Source: Nonomuraea turkmeniaca (GTDB lineage: Bacteria; Actinomycetota; Actinomycetes; Streptosporangiales; Streptosporangiaceae). Taken from it: a stretch of DNA of 41,571 bases. Made by a program: the position numbers and the translations under genes. Positions within the stretch are counted from its first letter, which is position 1, and every line of letters starts with the position of its first letter. The DNA lies in NCBI RefSeq assembly GCF_005889735.1, contig NZ_VCKY01000078.1, positions 1 to 41,571 on the forward strand, written 5' to 3'. This document shows positions 29,076 to 38,022 of this stretch, piece after piece. Below the pieces are notes generated by a model that was given only the letters and a program-made list of their open reading frames with translations, was not told where the DNA came from and made no database searches.

Positions 29076-30143
29076 TCAAAGCTTCCGGATGTCCCTTGAA
29101 GTCTTGGATGGAGAGTCGATGGGTGTTGAGTCTCCACAGATGGCCTGCTCGCCGCCTTCCGCGAGTGTTGTGTGGTGCTGATTGTGCGAGCGTGCCTGAC
29201 TAGGTTTGGGATATTGATGCTGGTGGGCAAGGACAGAGCTGGCATGTTCAACAGGCATGACTGTGCCTATGCATTGGCGCAGCAAGCCGGTCAGAATGTC
29301 GCGGGCACCGCATTCGATGAAGCCTGTGATGCCGTCGGCGTAGAGGCGCCGCAAAGTGCTGAGAAAGCGTACTGGTTCCACCAGTGTGCGGCTGAGCAGG
29401 TGGGCGACGTTGTCGGTCGCCTGCAGGCTCCGCGCCAGGATGTCACTGTAGAAAGGGACTCGAGGCGGAGCGAAGTGCACTCCGCGCAGAGTCTGATAGA
29501 GGGCGTGTGCCGCATCCGCGAAGCCAGGGCTGTGAAACGGATGCGGCACTGGTAGATCTGTCGTCCATACGCCACAGGCGCGTGCGGCATCTGCGACGGT
29601 TGCACGTACCGGGTGTGGTCCGGACACCACGGTTTGTTCGGGGGCGTTCTCTGCAGCAAGGACGACTCGTGGATCGGCACACGCAGCGAGGAGATGTGCA
29701 GTACGCGGGGCATTCATTCCCATTGCGGTCATGCCGCCGGGGGGCGCGAACCGTGCGACCGCTTCCATCCGTGCGCATACCACGTGAGTAGCACTTTCCA
29801 GCATGAGCGCGCCGGCCGCTGTCAGGGCGGCGACGTCGCCGAAGCTGTGACTCAGTACGGCGTCCGGGGGGCGTTCGTACTTGCTGATGAGCATTGCGTG
29901 GACGGCCATGGAATCGGCGAAGACGGCTAACTGGATTAGATTGGGCGTTTCATTGAGCAGATCCTCGAGCGTGGCGCTGCGAGGGTCCACAACGAGCGGA
30001 GTGACGGGGTCGTAGCCGTATAATCCGGCCACGGTGTCGATGCGCTGCAGCACGTCGGCGACTTGTGGTGCGGCGGCGGCTTGGGCGGCGCATCCGGGCT
30101 GATGGGAGCCTTGTCCGGGGAATAGAAATGCGATCTCTGCCAT
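29076..30143 (-). CDS. Free-standing malonyl/acyl-CoA acyltransferase
   Basis: This 355-aa stand-alone AT (FabD-like fold) begins with the family hallmark FLFPGQGSH. The nucleophile motif reads SHSFGD with Ser100 (most ATs have GHSxGE). The substrate loop ends in PHPFHSP, where malonyl-specific ATs often have HAFH and methylmalonyl-specific ones YASH; this variant may accept a branched extender. The C-terminal ~55 residues (HQHQYPKPSQ onward) are a tail without clear homology. It starts with ATG 30143, fourteen bases after the thioesterase gene. In an operon with a CCR and a second AT (in the AT-ACP gene), it may load the alkylmalonyl unit, or edit or proofread chains. Which AT does which is inference. 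Confidence 0.88.
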   Translation of the reverse strand: MAEIAFLFPGQGSHQPGCAAQAAAAPQVADVLQRIDTVAGLYGYDPVTPLVVDPRSATLEDLLNETPNLIQLAVFADSMAVHAMLISKYERPPDAVLSHSFGDVAALTAAGALMLESATHVVCARMEAVARFAPPGGMTAMGMNAPRTAHLLAACADPRVVLAAENAPEQTVVSGPHPVRATVADAARACGVWTTDLPVPHPFHSPGFADAAHALYQTLRGVHFAPPRVPFYSDILARSLQATDNVAHLLSRTLVEPVRFLSTLRRLYADGITGFIECGARDILTGLLRQCIGTVMPVEHASSVLAHQHQYPKPSQARSHNQHHTTLAEGGEQAICGDSTPIDSPSKTSRDIRKL

Positions 30144-30157
30144 GGCTCCGCCGACGA

Positions 30158-30661
30158 TCATGTGATCAACGCACGGCTGAGATCGGTGTTCATAAGCCGG
30201 CAGGTCTTCAGTACTTCTTCGGGCCACGGCTCCGGAGTCATTGTCTCGCCGTCCGGGCGCATGTTGGCCCACTGCTGTTCGCCGCGGGCGACGAGCTCCT
30301 CTGCGCCGGTACGGCTGATGCGGTAATAGACAAATTCTCCTTTCATGAGGTGAAGTCGGAGCCACGGAATGGATAGGCGTATAGAGATGAGGTCGTTCGG
30401 GTAAATTTCTGTAAGGTACTCGCAGGAGGCAGTGCAGGTTGGCATAACCAGTTCGCCTCGGAGTCTGTTCATATAATCGGGGCAGTAGGCGTAGCCGAAG
30501 CGTTCGCGGCAGTGGCCCTGCCACTCGAGGAGGCGTAGGTAATAGACGAAGCCGGCGGCGCTGGTTTCGCCGAAGGTGACGTAGTGGTCGATCGCAAACC
30601 AGCGCCGTGCGGTTGGGTTGTCATCGGGGATCAGGCCGGCGGCTCGGCGAGCAGGACTCAT
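30158..30661 (-). CDS. Hot-dog-fold thioesterase, enediyne polyene-synthase type
   Basis: This 167-aa single hot-dog domain shows the family pattern ETSAAGFVYYLRLLEWQGHC (residues 32-51) and a late SCEYLTEIYPNDLISIRL segment, resembling CalE7, DynE7 and SgcE10-type thioesterases that release polyenes from iterative enediyne-type PKSs. Those enzymes lack the usual catalytic acidic residue of 4HBT thioesterases; here the loop ETSAAGFVYY likewise lacks the canonical Asp. ATG 30661 overlaps the PKS stop (ATGA), so the two are translationally coupled and probably act together, releasing the ACP-bound chain. The product is not predictable from sequence. The AT gene follows after fourteen bases. Confidence 0.88.
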   Translation of the reverse strand: MSPARRAAGLIPDDNPTARRWFAIDHYVTFGETSAAGFVYYLRLLEWQGHCRERFGYAYCPDYMNRLRGELVMPTCTASCEYLTEIYPNDLISIRLSIPWLRLHLMKGEFVYYRISRTGAEELVARGEQQWANMRPDGETMTPEPWPEEVLKTCRLMNTDLSRALIT

Positions 30662-33600
30662 GGCTTGCTTCCATGATGGTCGTCGTCGGGCAGGGGAATC
30701 GCGACGACGGAACCGAAGGGGTGATCGACGAGGCCGGTGATGCGGGTGATCACCTGACCATTCGATGTGGTAGCCGTGTAGATAGAGCGGCCGAACTCCC
30801 CGTGGAGTTGGATGCCCTCGGGGTATGCACGGGCCAGGTCGGCATCGCTGCCGTGGAAAAAGAAGTCGATGCTGTCGATGCCACTCACGGCCCCGATTTC
30901 CGCTTGGTCGGCTTCGGGCGCGGGAAAGCAGGTGGAGCGGCCCAGGGCGTCCAGCAGGAGGATCGGAACCGGTGAGCGTCCAAGTGATTCGCCGGGGGCG
31001 ATGCAAGCCTGGAAGCGGCTTGTTCCATAGCCGTGACCTGCCCTGTTATCCGTGCAGCAGCGGAAGACGCCGGTGAGGTGAATGGGAGATCCGCTCTGAC
31101 AACAGGGGTCGGCAATGCGTCGTGTGCCGAGCGATGCGATGGGCATCTGGTGTGGAGGGGGCAGGGGCGGGCCCGTGATCACATCGAGTGATGCGTGTTC
31201 CCGATTGGCGCGCAGGACACGGCCGGACTGGGTGGTGACATCGGACAGGACGCTAACGCGTACACGGCTGATCTTCCCACGTTCGATGAGGTCGGCGACG
31301 ACGCGATACTTGGTCGGTCCAGACTGGCGCGGGTCGACCCAGACGAATTCCTTGAAGCGAATGTCGCGGAGACCGGTGACGGTGGTGTGAGGGAGAAGCC
31401 GCTGAGCGGCCTCGACGGCCATTGCCACTATGCATGCTCCGGGGAGCACGGGCCTGCCCAGGACAAGGTGTTCCAGCAGGTAGCGGTCAGCCTCGGGATC
31501 CGGGCCCCATTGCCAGCGGGCATGGTCTTGGCGTTGTTCGACGGGCTCGCCCAGCAGTCCTGAGCGCAAGGGCTGATTGGGGTTTGGGGAGAACATGCCC
31601 GGGTTGCGGTGCTGTGCCAGCGTTCGGTCGTCGCTGGTTGTGTACACAGGGGATGGTTCGGTGGGGTGGGGACGGGCGATTTCGGAGAGGAACAGTGCTG
31701 CGCCTTCGTCGTTGTCCACGCCGTGCTTTACGCCGGTGTCAGCAAGGCGATCGCGGTCTTGGGGGGCGGTGACGGATCCTGCTTCTTCCCATAGGCCCCA
31801 TCCGATGGTGGTTGTGTCAACGCCGAGCAATCGGGCGTCATACCGCGCCGCGGCGGCGAGGAATTCGCTTCCTGCGGCGTAGTCGGTTTCGCCTGCCAGG
31901 CCGAACAGGACGATGGAGGAGCCGAAGTTGCACCACCGGCGGGGCGGCACGGACGCGAAAGCTGCTTTGAGGTTGCGGTATCCGTTGACCTTGGTGCCGA
32001 GTACCGCGCGGAAGGCTTTGAGCGTTTTGTGATCGTAGTGGGCTGAGTGCTGGTGGAAGGCTGCGTGGAGGAGCAGGTCGATGTGCGGGTGGGTCGAGGT
32101 GATCTCGGCAGCGACGCGGTTCAGCGTCTCGGTGTCGGTGACATCGCAGGTTCGGTAGTGCACGTGGTCGTCGCCGCACAAGGCGCGTAGTCGCTCCAAG
32201 TTTGCGTTCACCTCGCGGGCTCGCCAGTGCGCTTCGAATCGTTGGTTCAGATCGGCGACCGTAGCCGTGGGGTTATGTCGGCGGCCGGCTGTGATGAATT
32301 TGGCGCGCAGCGCTCCATTGTCTTCTTCGGCCGCGTGCAGGATGTCCAGGGGTGCGGCCGCTGGGTCAGTGCGGCCCAGCAGCCAGAGGTGAGCGTGCTC
32401 CTGGCGGGCCAGCGCCTTGAGTGCGACGGCCGTGATCCCTCGGGCGCCTCCAACGGCGACGACAACCATGGGGTCGTTCATGGTGCGGGCCGGCTGGGCG
32501 CTTCTCTTGTGGGGCTCAGGCAAGGGGACGTACTGCTCGATGTGCCGCAAACCATTGCGGTAGTAGACGATCTGGCAGTTTCTGAGTGCAGTTGCTTCGC
32601 GAGCCAGCTCTGCTAGGCCATGGGCGGGGGCGGCGTCAGTGACAACCGCGAAGACTTTCTCGGGTGGGATTTCCCAGCTCAGGCTGCGGAGGAATCCGTT
32701 GAACTGGGCAGTTTCCGGATGGACTTGGAAGTCGGTGAGGGGGTCGAACAGGAGAGCTGCCACGTCTCCGTGGGAAAGGCGGGCGCCGAAGCGCTTGAGG
32801 GTGAGCAGGGTGAGTTCCAGCAACCGGGTGAGCGTTGGTGTCTCTTGTGGCCAGCGGCCGACGTGTTCCCGTACTGAGCCAATCACGCGAACGCGTGGTT
32901 GTAGCTGGTCGAGGGGGGCCAGGACGGGCGCAAGCGACACCTCGTCGGGAATTTCAGGGACGATGGTGGCGTGCTGGGGTGCGGTGTCCGGATCCGTGCT
33001 GAACATGATGGCGTCGGCCGCGTGTACTGCAGAGGCGAGTTCCCGGGCCAGCGTCGCCGAGGAGACGAGCACCACCCCGCGGTGAGGTATGTGGTGCTGG
33101 GATTCTTGTCCGCGGCCAGGGGCGGGGTCTGCTCGCCGCAGGGTCAGCGCCCAACGGCTGGTTTCCTTCCTGCTCGGTTCGGAAGCGGGTGGCCCGGGGT
33201 CGGGGGGAGCGAGGGTGATGCGTATTCCGGGGTCCGGACAGGCCAGTTCATGGTGCCCGCCGCGGTGCACCGCGCGCAGGACGTCCACCGCGCCTTGGGC
33301 GCCTAAGTAGTCTCCAGCTTCGGAGTCAAGGTCTCCGAGTGTGTGGCAGTTTGGGCTGTCGGGGCACGTCGACGTTGTAATGCGGGCCAGGACAGGCCAC
33401 CCCTCCGTGCGGGCCAGGGACTCGCGGGTCAGGGCAAGCAGAAAAGCGCCCTCCGCCAGCCGAGTGTGGTCGTGCCCGGTGAAGTCGGTGACATCAGGCG
33501 AGCTGCCCTCATTCATGCACACCACGAGGGCCAGATCGAGTACGCCGCGGGTGAGATAGCGGCAGGCCATGTGGAGTGCCGCGTAGGAGGATCCAGGACC

Positions 33601-35532
33601 TGCGTCGATGCCCATGCTCGCACCGTGGAGGTCCCAGCGGTTGGTGACCCGGTAGGCGGCCAGGGTCGGCACGCTTCCCGCCAGCATCTCATCAGTGATG
33701 CTCTGCCGGGCTCGAATCTCGCCAAGCACGGCGTGCAGGGCGGCGCGGTCCTTCCCCTCCAGGGGAAGGGCATGCTCCAAGTCGGGTGCGCAGGCGCGGA
33801 TAGTGGCGTCAAGCCAAGTGCGGGTGGGGCCGGTCTGTGCCGTTATGACGCCGGTACGCTCGCGCAAGTTCTCCCATAGTTCGCCGTGTTCAGTGACGAA
33901 GCGGTAGGCGACGTCCAAGGCCATTCGGTGGGTACGATCAATGACCCGGGTCACGACGCCCGGCAGTCTGGTGGCGGCGATCGGCGATTCGGGGTAACGG
34001 CTTCCGAAGCTCCGGGCCGGGTGCTTCTCACCGGTGGCGAACCAGTGCCGTATCTGCTCTGTGCCGGCCGCGTCGGGCAGATGGGCGCTCCAAGCGACGA
34101 GAACGGGCGAGTCCGCGGTCTCGGCGGCCGTGCCGGTGTGCCGGTTGGCGCTCTGGCTTGCGGTCGGGCGATCCTGGACGAGTAAGTGGGCATTGGCCCC
34201 TCCGACGCCCAAGCTGCCGACATCGGCGATGCGCGGTCGCTCGGCGCCATCGGGCCAGGGTACGGGTGTAGTGGGGACCCGGACCGGTGATCCGTTCAGC
34301 GCGGGGTGCGGATGGGTGAACCGTTGTTGCGCGGGTATCTGCTTGTGGCGCAGTGCGAGGAGGGCGTGTATGACTGACAGACCGCCTGCCGACCAAGCGG
34401 CGTGCCCCAGCAGCGACTTGTTGGAAGTGCAGACCACTCCGGTCGCCGGGGCGACCTCGGAAAGAACCTCGATTTCGACCTGATCCCCGGCCAGGGTTCC
34501 CGTGCCATGTGCGACCATCCAGTCGATGTCGTCTCCGCTCACCCCTCCTGCTTCCCAGGCGCGTTGCAGTGCCCGACGTTGTCCCGTCGGGTTCGGTGCG
34601 GCCATGCTTTTGCCGCGCCCATCGGTGGCTAGGCCAGAGCCGGTCAAATAGCCCAGGACGGGATCGCCATCTACGCGGACCCGGTCCATCCGTTTGAGAG
34701 CCAGCATGGTGGCGCCCTCGCCGAAGAGGGTGCCATCCGCCGCAGCGTCAAAGGCGCGCAGGTCACCAGATTTCGACATGCCGTCGAACTTGGCCGCAGA
34801 GATCGCCATAAGCCGGCCCATGCCGCTCACCGCGCCGCAGAATGCGATGTCGCAGTCTCCGGTGAGCAGTGCGTGGATACCGAGGTCAATGCTGTACAAG
34901 GAGGAGGCGCAGGCGGCGCTCACTGTCAGCCAGTCCGTGCTCTCGGGGAGCAGTCCCGCAATCGCACGCCGTACCAGCATGTCGGGCAGCATCATCCGCG
35001 GGGTGGGTGCGGCGTAGGGATAGCGCTTACGCAGGATGTTCCGGAGCCGATGCTCGGCCATGGCACAGACGGTGGTGTCTGTGGCGAGGCGTGCTGCCAT
35101 CTGGCGTGGAAGGGTAGCGGCGAGGACGGTGTCCTCGACTGCGGAAGAAGCGCCGAGCCAGGTGGCCACGTAGCAGCCGGTTCGGGCGTTGGCCGAGACT
35201 GTGGTGGTGTCCAGAGCCTGGAGCAGGGTATGGCGCAGCCACAGCGGTTCGCTGTCGCTCTGGTGCCACCAGCCGCGTTCGATCTCGGCGATCAGCAGGG
35301 GGTGAGGGCGGAAGGTAGTGATGTAGCCGCCATTCACGCCGAAGGTTCGGTCCTCTTCGTTTGGGTCGGGCGAGTATAGGGGGGTGGCGTCGAAACGGCA
35401 GGGTGGCCGGTGCTGAGGTTCGGGGTTGTTGAGCACCGTCCATAGTTCTTCCGCATTGTTGGCTCCGGGTGCCACTACGCCGCATCCCACGACTGCCACA
35501 GGTTCTTGCGCTATGAGTCCCGTGACGGACAT
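30658..35532 (-). CDS. Iterative PUFA/enediyne-type synthase: KS - KS-like (CLF) - KR - DH, without AT or ACP
   Basis: The 1624-aa protein starts with an active ketosynthase (about 10-455: Cys208 in VSAACASSL, His342 in AHGTGT, His377 in NKSLLGHA). A second KS-like domain (about 475-780) reads DAGPGSSYAALH where KS enzymes have DTACSSS; the catalytic Cys is replaced by Pro, as expected for a chain-length-factor-like partner. A structural segment (about 785-1010) precedes a ketoreductase (NADPH motif GGARGI at 1028-1033; GSSIVLFG and YAAGS). A C-terminal hot-dog dehydratase follows (LEHLVLGRPVLPGA with its His). No AT, ACP, enoyl reductase or thioesterase domain is present. The CLF-like domain occupies the place of AT-ACP in SgcE-type enzymes. 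Gene 35548-37005 supplies AT and ACP. It probably makes a polyene or partly reduced chain. Start ATG 35532 has a GGAAGG ribosome-binding site. Confidence 0.9.
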   Translation of the reverse strand: MSVTGLIAQEPVAVVGCGVVAPGANNAEELWTVLNNPEPQHRPPCRFDATPLYSPDPNEEDRTFGVNGGYITTFRPHPLLIAEIERGWWHQSDSEPLWLRHTLLQALDTTTVSANARTGCYVATWLGASSAVEDTVLAATLPRQMAARLATDTTVCAMAEHRLRNILRKRYPYAAPTPRMMLPDMLVRRAIAGLLPESTDWLTVSAACASSLYSIDLGIHALLTGDCDIAFCGAVSGMGRLMAISAAKFDGMSKSGDLRAFDAAADGTLFGEGATMLALKRMDRVRVDGDPVLGYLTGSGLATDGRGKSMAAPNPTGQRRALQRAWEAGGVSGDDIDWMVAHGTGTLAGDQVEIEVLSEVAPATGVVCTSNKSLLGHAAWSAGGLSVIHALLALRHKQIPAQQRFTHPHPALNGSPVRVPTTPVPWPDGAERPRIADVGSLGVGGANAHLLVQDRPTASQSANRHTGTAAETADSPVLVAWSAHLPDAAGTEQIRHWFATGEKHPARSFGSRYPESPIAATRLPGVVTRVIDRTHRMALDVAYRFVTEHGELWENLRERTGVITAQTGPTRTWLDATIRACAPDLEHALPLEGKDRAALHAVLGEIRARQSITDEMLAGSVPTLAAYRVTNRWDLHGASMGIDAGPGSSYAALHMACRYLTRGVLDLALVVCMNEGSSPDVTDFTGHDHTRLAEGAFLLALTRESLARTEGWPVLARITTSTCPDSPNCHTLGDLDSEAGDYLGAQGAVDVLRAVHRGGHHELACPDPGIRITLAPPDPGPPASEPSRKETSRWALTLRRADPAPGRGQESQHHIPHRGVVLVSSATLARELASAVHAADAIMFSTDPDTAPQHATIVPEIPDEVSLAPVLAPLDQLQPRVRVIGSVREHVGRWPQETPTLTRLLELTLLTLKRFGARLSHGDVAALLFDPLTDFQVHPETAQFNGFLRSLSWEIPPEKVFAVVTDAAPAHGLAELAREATALRNCQIVYYRNGLRHIEQYVPLPEPHKRSAQPARTMNDPMVVVAVGGARGITAVALKALARQEHAHLWLLGRTDPAAAPLDILHAAEEDNGALRAKFITAGRRHNPTATVADLNQRFEAHWRAREVNANLERLRALCGDDHVHYRTCDVTDTETLNRVAAEITSTHPHIDLLLHAAFHQHSAHYDHKTLKAFRAVLGTKVNGYRNLKAAFASVPPRRWCNFGSSIVLFGLAGETDYAAGSEFLAAAARYDARLLGVDTTTIGWGLWEEAGSVTAPQDRDRLADTGVKHGVDNDEGAALFLSEIARPHPTEPSPVYTTSDDRTLAQHRNPGMFSPNPNQPLRSGLLGEPVEQRQDHARWQWGPDPEADRYLLEHLVLGRPVLPGACIVAMAVEAAQRLLPHTTVTGLRDIRFKEFVWVDPRQSGPTKYRVVADLIERGKISRVRVSVLSDVTTQSGRVLRANREHASLDVITGPPLPPPHQMPIASLGTRRIADPCCQSGSPIHLTGVFRCCTDNRAGHGYGTSRFQACIAPGESLGRSPVPILLLDALGRSTCFPAPEADQAEIGAVSGIDSIDFFFHGSDADLARAYPEGIQLHGEFGRSIYTATTSNGQVITRITGLVDHPFGSVVAIPLPDDDHHGSKP

Positions 35533-35547
35533 AGCATGTCCTTCCTT

Positions 35548-37005
35548 TCACCCCTGTGTGCCTATCTGTTCGATAAGATCGGCGACTTGTCGGATGGTGC
35601 GATAGGTGACGATGCGAATCTCGGAGGTCGGTGTCGGGAGCCGGTAAGCATCCAGGAGTTTCACGAATGCTTGCGTCTGCTTGAGCGAAGAGACGCCCAG
35701 ATCGCCTTCCAGGTCCACGTCGTCCTCGAAAACCTCCAGAGGGTAATCCAGCATGTCCGCATAGACCTGCTTGATCTGTGCGACGATTTCGTCGCGCGAC
35801 GGCAGTCCGGCGGACGGCGTTCGCTCCCCTACGGGCGGCACGGTCGCTTCCTGAGACTGCTGGAGTGTGGCGGGCGCGGTCGGAACGGCATCGATTGGTG
35901 CGGCGATAGTGTCCGGCATTGTTGATCTCGGCGCAGGCGCGGCCGTTGAGGCAGGAGCGGAGGATGAGACGGCGTGGTCGGCCCCCGTGGAGCCAGGGCG
36001 ATGGCCCGGTGGAGGATGCGGAGTCCAGGGGCTCGAGATGTCGTCATTCGTGCTGTCCGCAGCTAACGCCCGGAGTGTCTGCTTCAAGGTATGTGCCTGC
36101 ACCCGTCCGGTAAGTGTGGGTATAGCCCGGGCGGATGCGGGAAGGATCTGGGGCACTAGATCGCTCAGGGTCGATTTGGCGCCGCACTCAATGAAGGTTT
36201 CGACCTCTTCGTCGTACAACGTGGTTAGCGCGTTGCGGAAGCCGACCGGCAGGACTAGCAGGCCGGCGAGGAGTTCCCTGATGGCAGCCACATCCGTGAT
36301 ATAGCGGCCGAGCTGTGGCGAGTACACTCTGCGCACGGGCGTCTGTACGGGGATGTGGGCCGTAGCCTGGGCGAAGCGTTGCGCCGCACCGGTGAGTATC
36401 GGGTTGTGGAAGGCGCCAGGTGCGGCGAGCCGTGTGGCCTGCACGTCCAACGCCTCGGCGAGGCGTTCCAGCCGCGTGATCGCGTGATCCCGCCCAGAGA
36501 CCACGACTTGGCGCGGTCCGTTGTCGACTGCCACTGCGAGGGAGCCGTCACCGACTGCCTGGCACATGTGCTCCACCCGGCGCACTGGAGCCTTGACCGC
36601 GACCATGGCCCCCTCAGGGAGCGCCATCTCGTCGACCGCGCGGATGCGCTCGCACAAGAGCCGTGCGCCGTCCGCGGGAGTGATGGAGCCGGCGACGACA
36701 AGTGCGGTGACTTCGCCGCTGCTGTGGCCGAGAAGTACATCCGAGGGCACCCCTGCTTCCATGAACGCTTCGGCGACAACCAGCGAAGTGGAGTAGAAAG
36801 CCAGCCAGAAGCTCTCCGGTCCGCTTTCATCTGTCGCCTCGTCTTGAAGGAGCAGAGGGGCGACCGGATTCCAGCCATATTCCGCGGCGATCGTGTCGAT
36901 CTGCTTGAGCGTGGTATGCAACTCGGAACCGCTGCTGACAAGGGGTGCGAGCGAACCCGATAGGTAGGCACCGGGATTGGGGAACATCCATGCGTACTTA
37001 GGCAT
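35548..37005 (-). CDS. Didomain acyltransferase - acyl carrier protein (AT-ACP)
   Basis: This 485-aa protein has an N-terminal AT (about 1-320) with nucleophile motif GHSSGE (Ser95) and a substrate loop ending GAFHNP, like malonyl-specific FabD. A Pro/Ala/Ser-rich linker (about 330-400) leads to a C-terminal ACP (about 405-485) with DLGVSSLKQ; the phosphopantetheine serine is Ser440 (GVSSL in place of GxDSL). The N-terminus reads FPNPGAY instead of the usual FPGQGxQ. It lies 15 bases upstream of the KS-CLF-KR-DH gene and supplies the AT and ACP it lacks, so the two form one split iterative synthase. A strong ribosome-binding site (AGGAGGTGG) precedes ATG 37005. The AT domain here and the free AT at 29076 are distinct. 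Confidence 0.9.
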   Translation of the reverse strand: MPKYAWMFPNPGAYLSGSLAPLVSSGSELHTTLKQIDTIAAEYGWNPVAPLLLQDEATDESGPESFWLAFYSTSLVVAEAFMEAGVPSDVLLGHSSGEVTALVVAGSITPADGARLLCERIRAVDEMALPEGAMVAVKAPVRRVEHMCQAVGDGSLAVAVDNGPRQVVVSGRDHAITRLERLAEALDVQATRLAAPGAFHNPILTGAAQRFAQATAHIPVQTPVRRVYSPQLGRYITDVAAIRELLAGLLVLPVGFRNALTTLYDEEVETFIECGAKSTLSDLVPQILPASARAIPTLTGRVQAHTLKQTLRALAADSTNDDISSPWTPHPPPGHRPGSTGADHAVSSSAPASTAAPAPRSTMPDTIAAPIDAVPTAPATLQQSQEATVPPVGERTPSAGLPSRDEIVAQIKQVYADMLDYPLEVFEDDVDLEGDLGVSSLKQTQAFVKLLDAYRLPTPTSEIRIVTYRTIRQVADLIEQIGTQG

Positions 37006-37029
37006 GAGTCTTCCACCTCCGAATAGGGG

Positions 37030-38022
37030 TCATGGCTGCGAAGGCCATAGGTAACTAGGTGTGTCAGCGGGGATAGGGCCGCCGGTCAAATTCACGAGTC
37101 CGCTGAAGACCATGTAGGCGAGCAGGAGCACGTTGGCCAGACCGATGCCTGCGAGCAAGCGAAGGATGTTTCCCCACGCGGTGGCGAACATGTCGACGCC
37201 ACGGAAGAGCCATGGTTCGGTCGCATGGATCTGCGAGACATGCCGCATCATCACCACTGGTGTGATCAGGATGGCGGCGCCCACGGGCTGGGTCAGCGGG
37301 AAGCCATACCAGTGACCTTCAAACACGGTCAACTTGGGGACAGGAGCGGCGTACGAGAACACCCCGGTGCTCAGCCAGATCGCTTCCAGGACAATGTCCA
37401 CGCACACGCCAATCAGTACGCTGACAGCGACCAAACGCACCCATCGCCAATGCGGGCGCCTTCGCGCAATGCGCATAGTGAGTGCGGCCTGCGGCCAGAC
37501 CCAGAACATCAGCATGAAGTACGCCACACAGCTGACGGTGAGGAGTGTCTCAGCTTGGAGCTCGGGATGCGGGCTGTGCCACCCAGGGATGTAAGGTCCC
37601 CAAGTCGTCACGTTCGCGCCGAAGTGAGTGACGGTAAGCGCGATCCGGTGGTAATTGAACAACGGGTCCTGCCAGAAACCGAGGAAGAACCCGAAGTACA
37701 TAGCCGTGTCGAAGGTGACCCGGCCCACCGCACGACTACGCCGGATGAGCACGACAGCGGTAAGGAGAGCGACGGCGCCGATGACTACCTGCACCACCAC
37801 CGTGATCACTGCACGGACTGTCGAGATCTCGTAACCGTAGTGGGGAACGGCGTGTGCTCCCCCGTCGGCGACCCACCTTGCGAAGATCCACAACTGGAAG
37901 GCGATTGCCATGGTTCCCACCAGGGCAAAGGCGCCGGCTGGTGTGGACCACAAGCGCCGCACAGCCCGGCCCCGGCTACCTGAGGTATCCTTCCTGACCA
38001 CATGTGATGCCTCGAGATTCAT
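37030..38022 (-). CDS. AveC/spirocyclase-family membrane protein
   Basis: This 330-aa integral membrane protein has about seven or eight hydrophobic helices. It matches AveC-like spirocyclase and dehydratase family proteins by the segment FFLGFWQDPLFNYHRIAL followed by GPYIPGWHSPHPE. AveC of avermectin biosynthesis catalyses spiroketal formation and dehydration; other homologues act on different polyketides or alkyl chains. Here it is the first gene of the biosynthetic operon, 24 bases before AT-ACP, so it likely modifies the product of the synthase at the membrane. The natural start is ATG 38022 with GGAAAGG upstream; the frame extends further but without support. Confidence 0.85.
   Translation of the reverse strand: MNLEASHVVRKDTSGSRGRAVRRLWSTPAGAFALVGTMAIAFQLWIFARWVADGGAHAVPHYGYEISTVRAVITVVVQVVIGAVALLTAVVLIRRSRAVGRVTFDTAMYFGFFLGFWQDPLFNYHRIALTVTHFGANVTTWGPYIPGWHSPHPELQAETLLTVSCVAYFMLMFWVWPQAALTMRIARRRPHWRWVRLVAVSVLIGVCVDIVLEAIWLSTGVFSYAAPVPKLTVFEGHWYGFPLTQPVGAAILITPVVMMRHVSQIHATEPWLFRGVDMFATAWGNILRLLAGIGLANVLLLAYMVFSGLVNLTGGPIPADTPSYLWPSQP

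Noticed and set aside
30658..35532. Enediyne PKS (PksE)
   Set aside because: KS, KR, DH and the thioesterase are enediyne-like, but AT and ACP are not between KS and KR, no C-terminal phosphopantetheinyl transferase domain is present, and no warhead cassette genes are in the window.
37030..38022. Avermectin-type spiroketal cluster
   Set aside because: AveC homology alone is not enough; no modular type I PKS is nearby.
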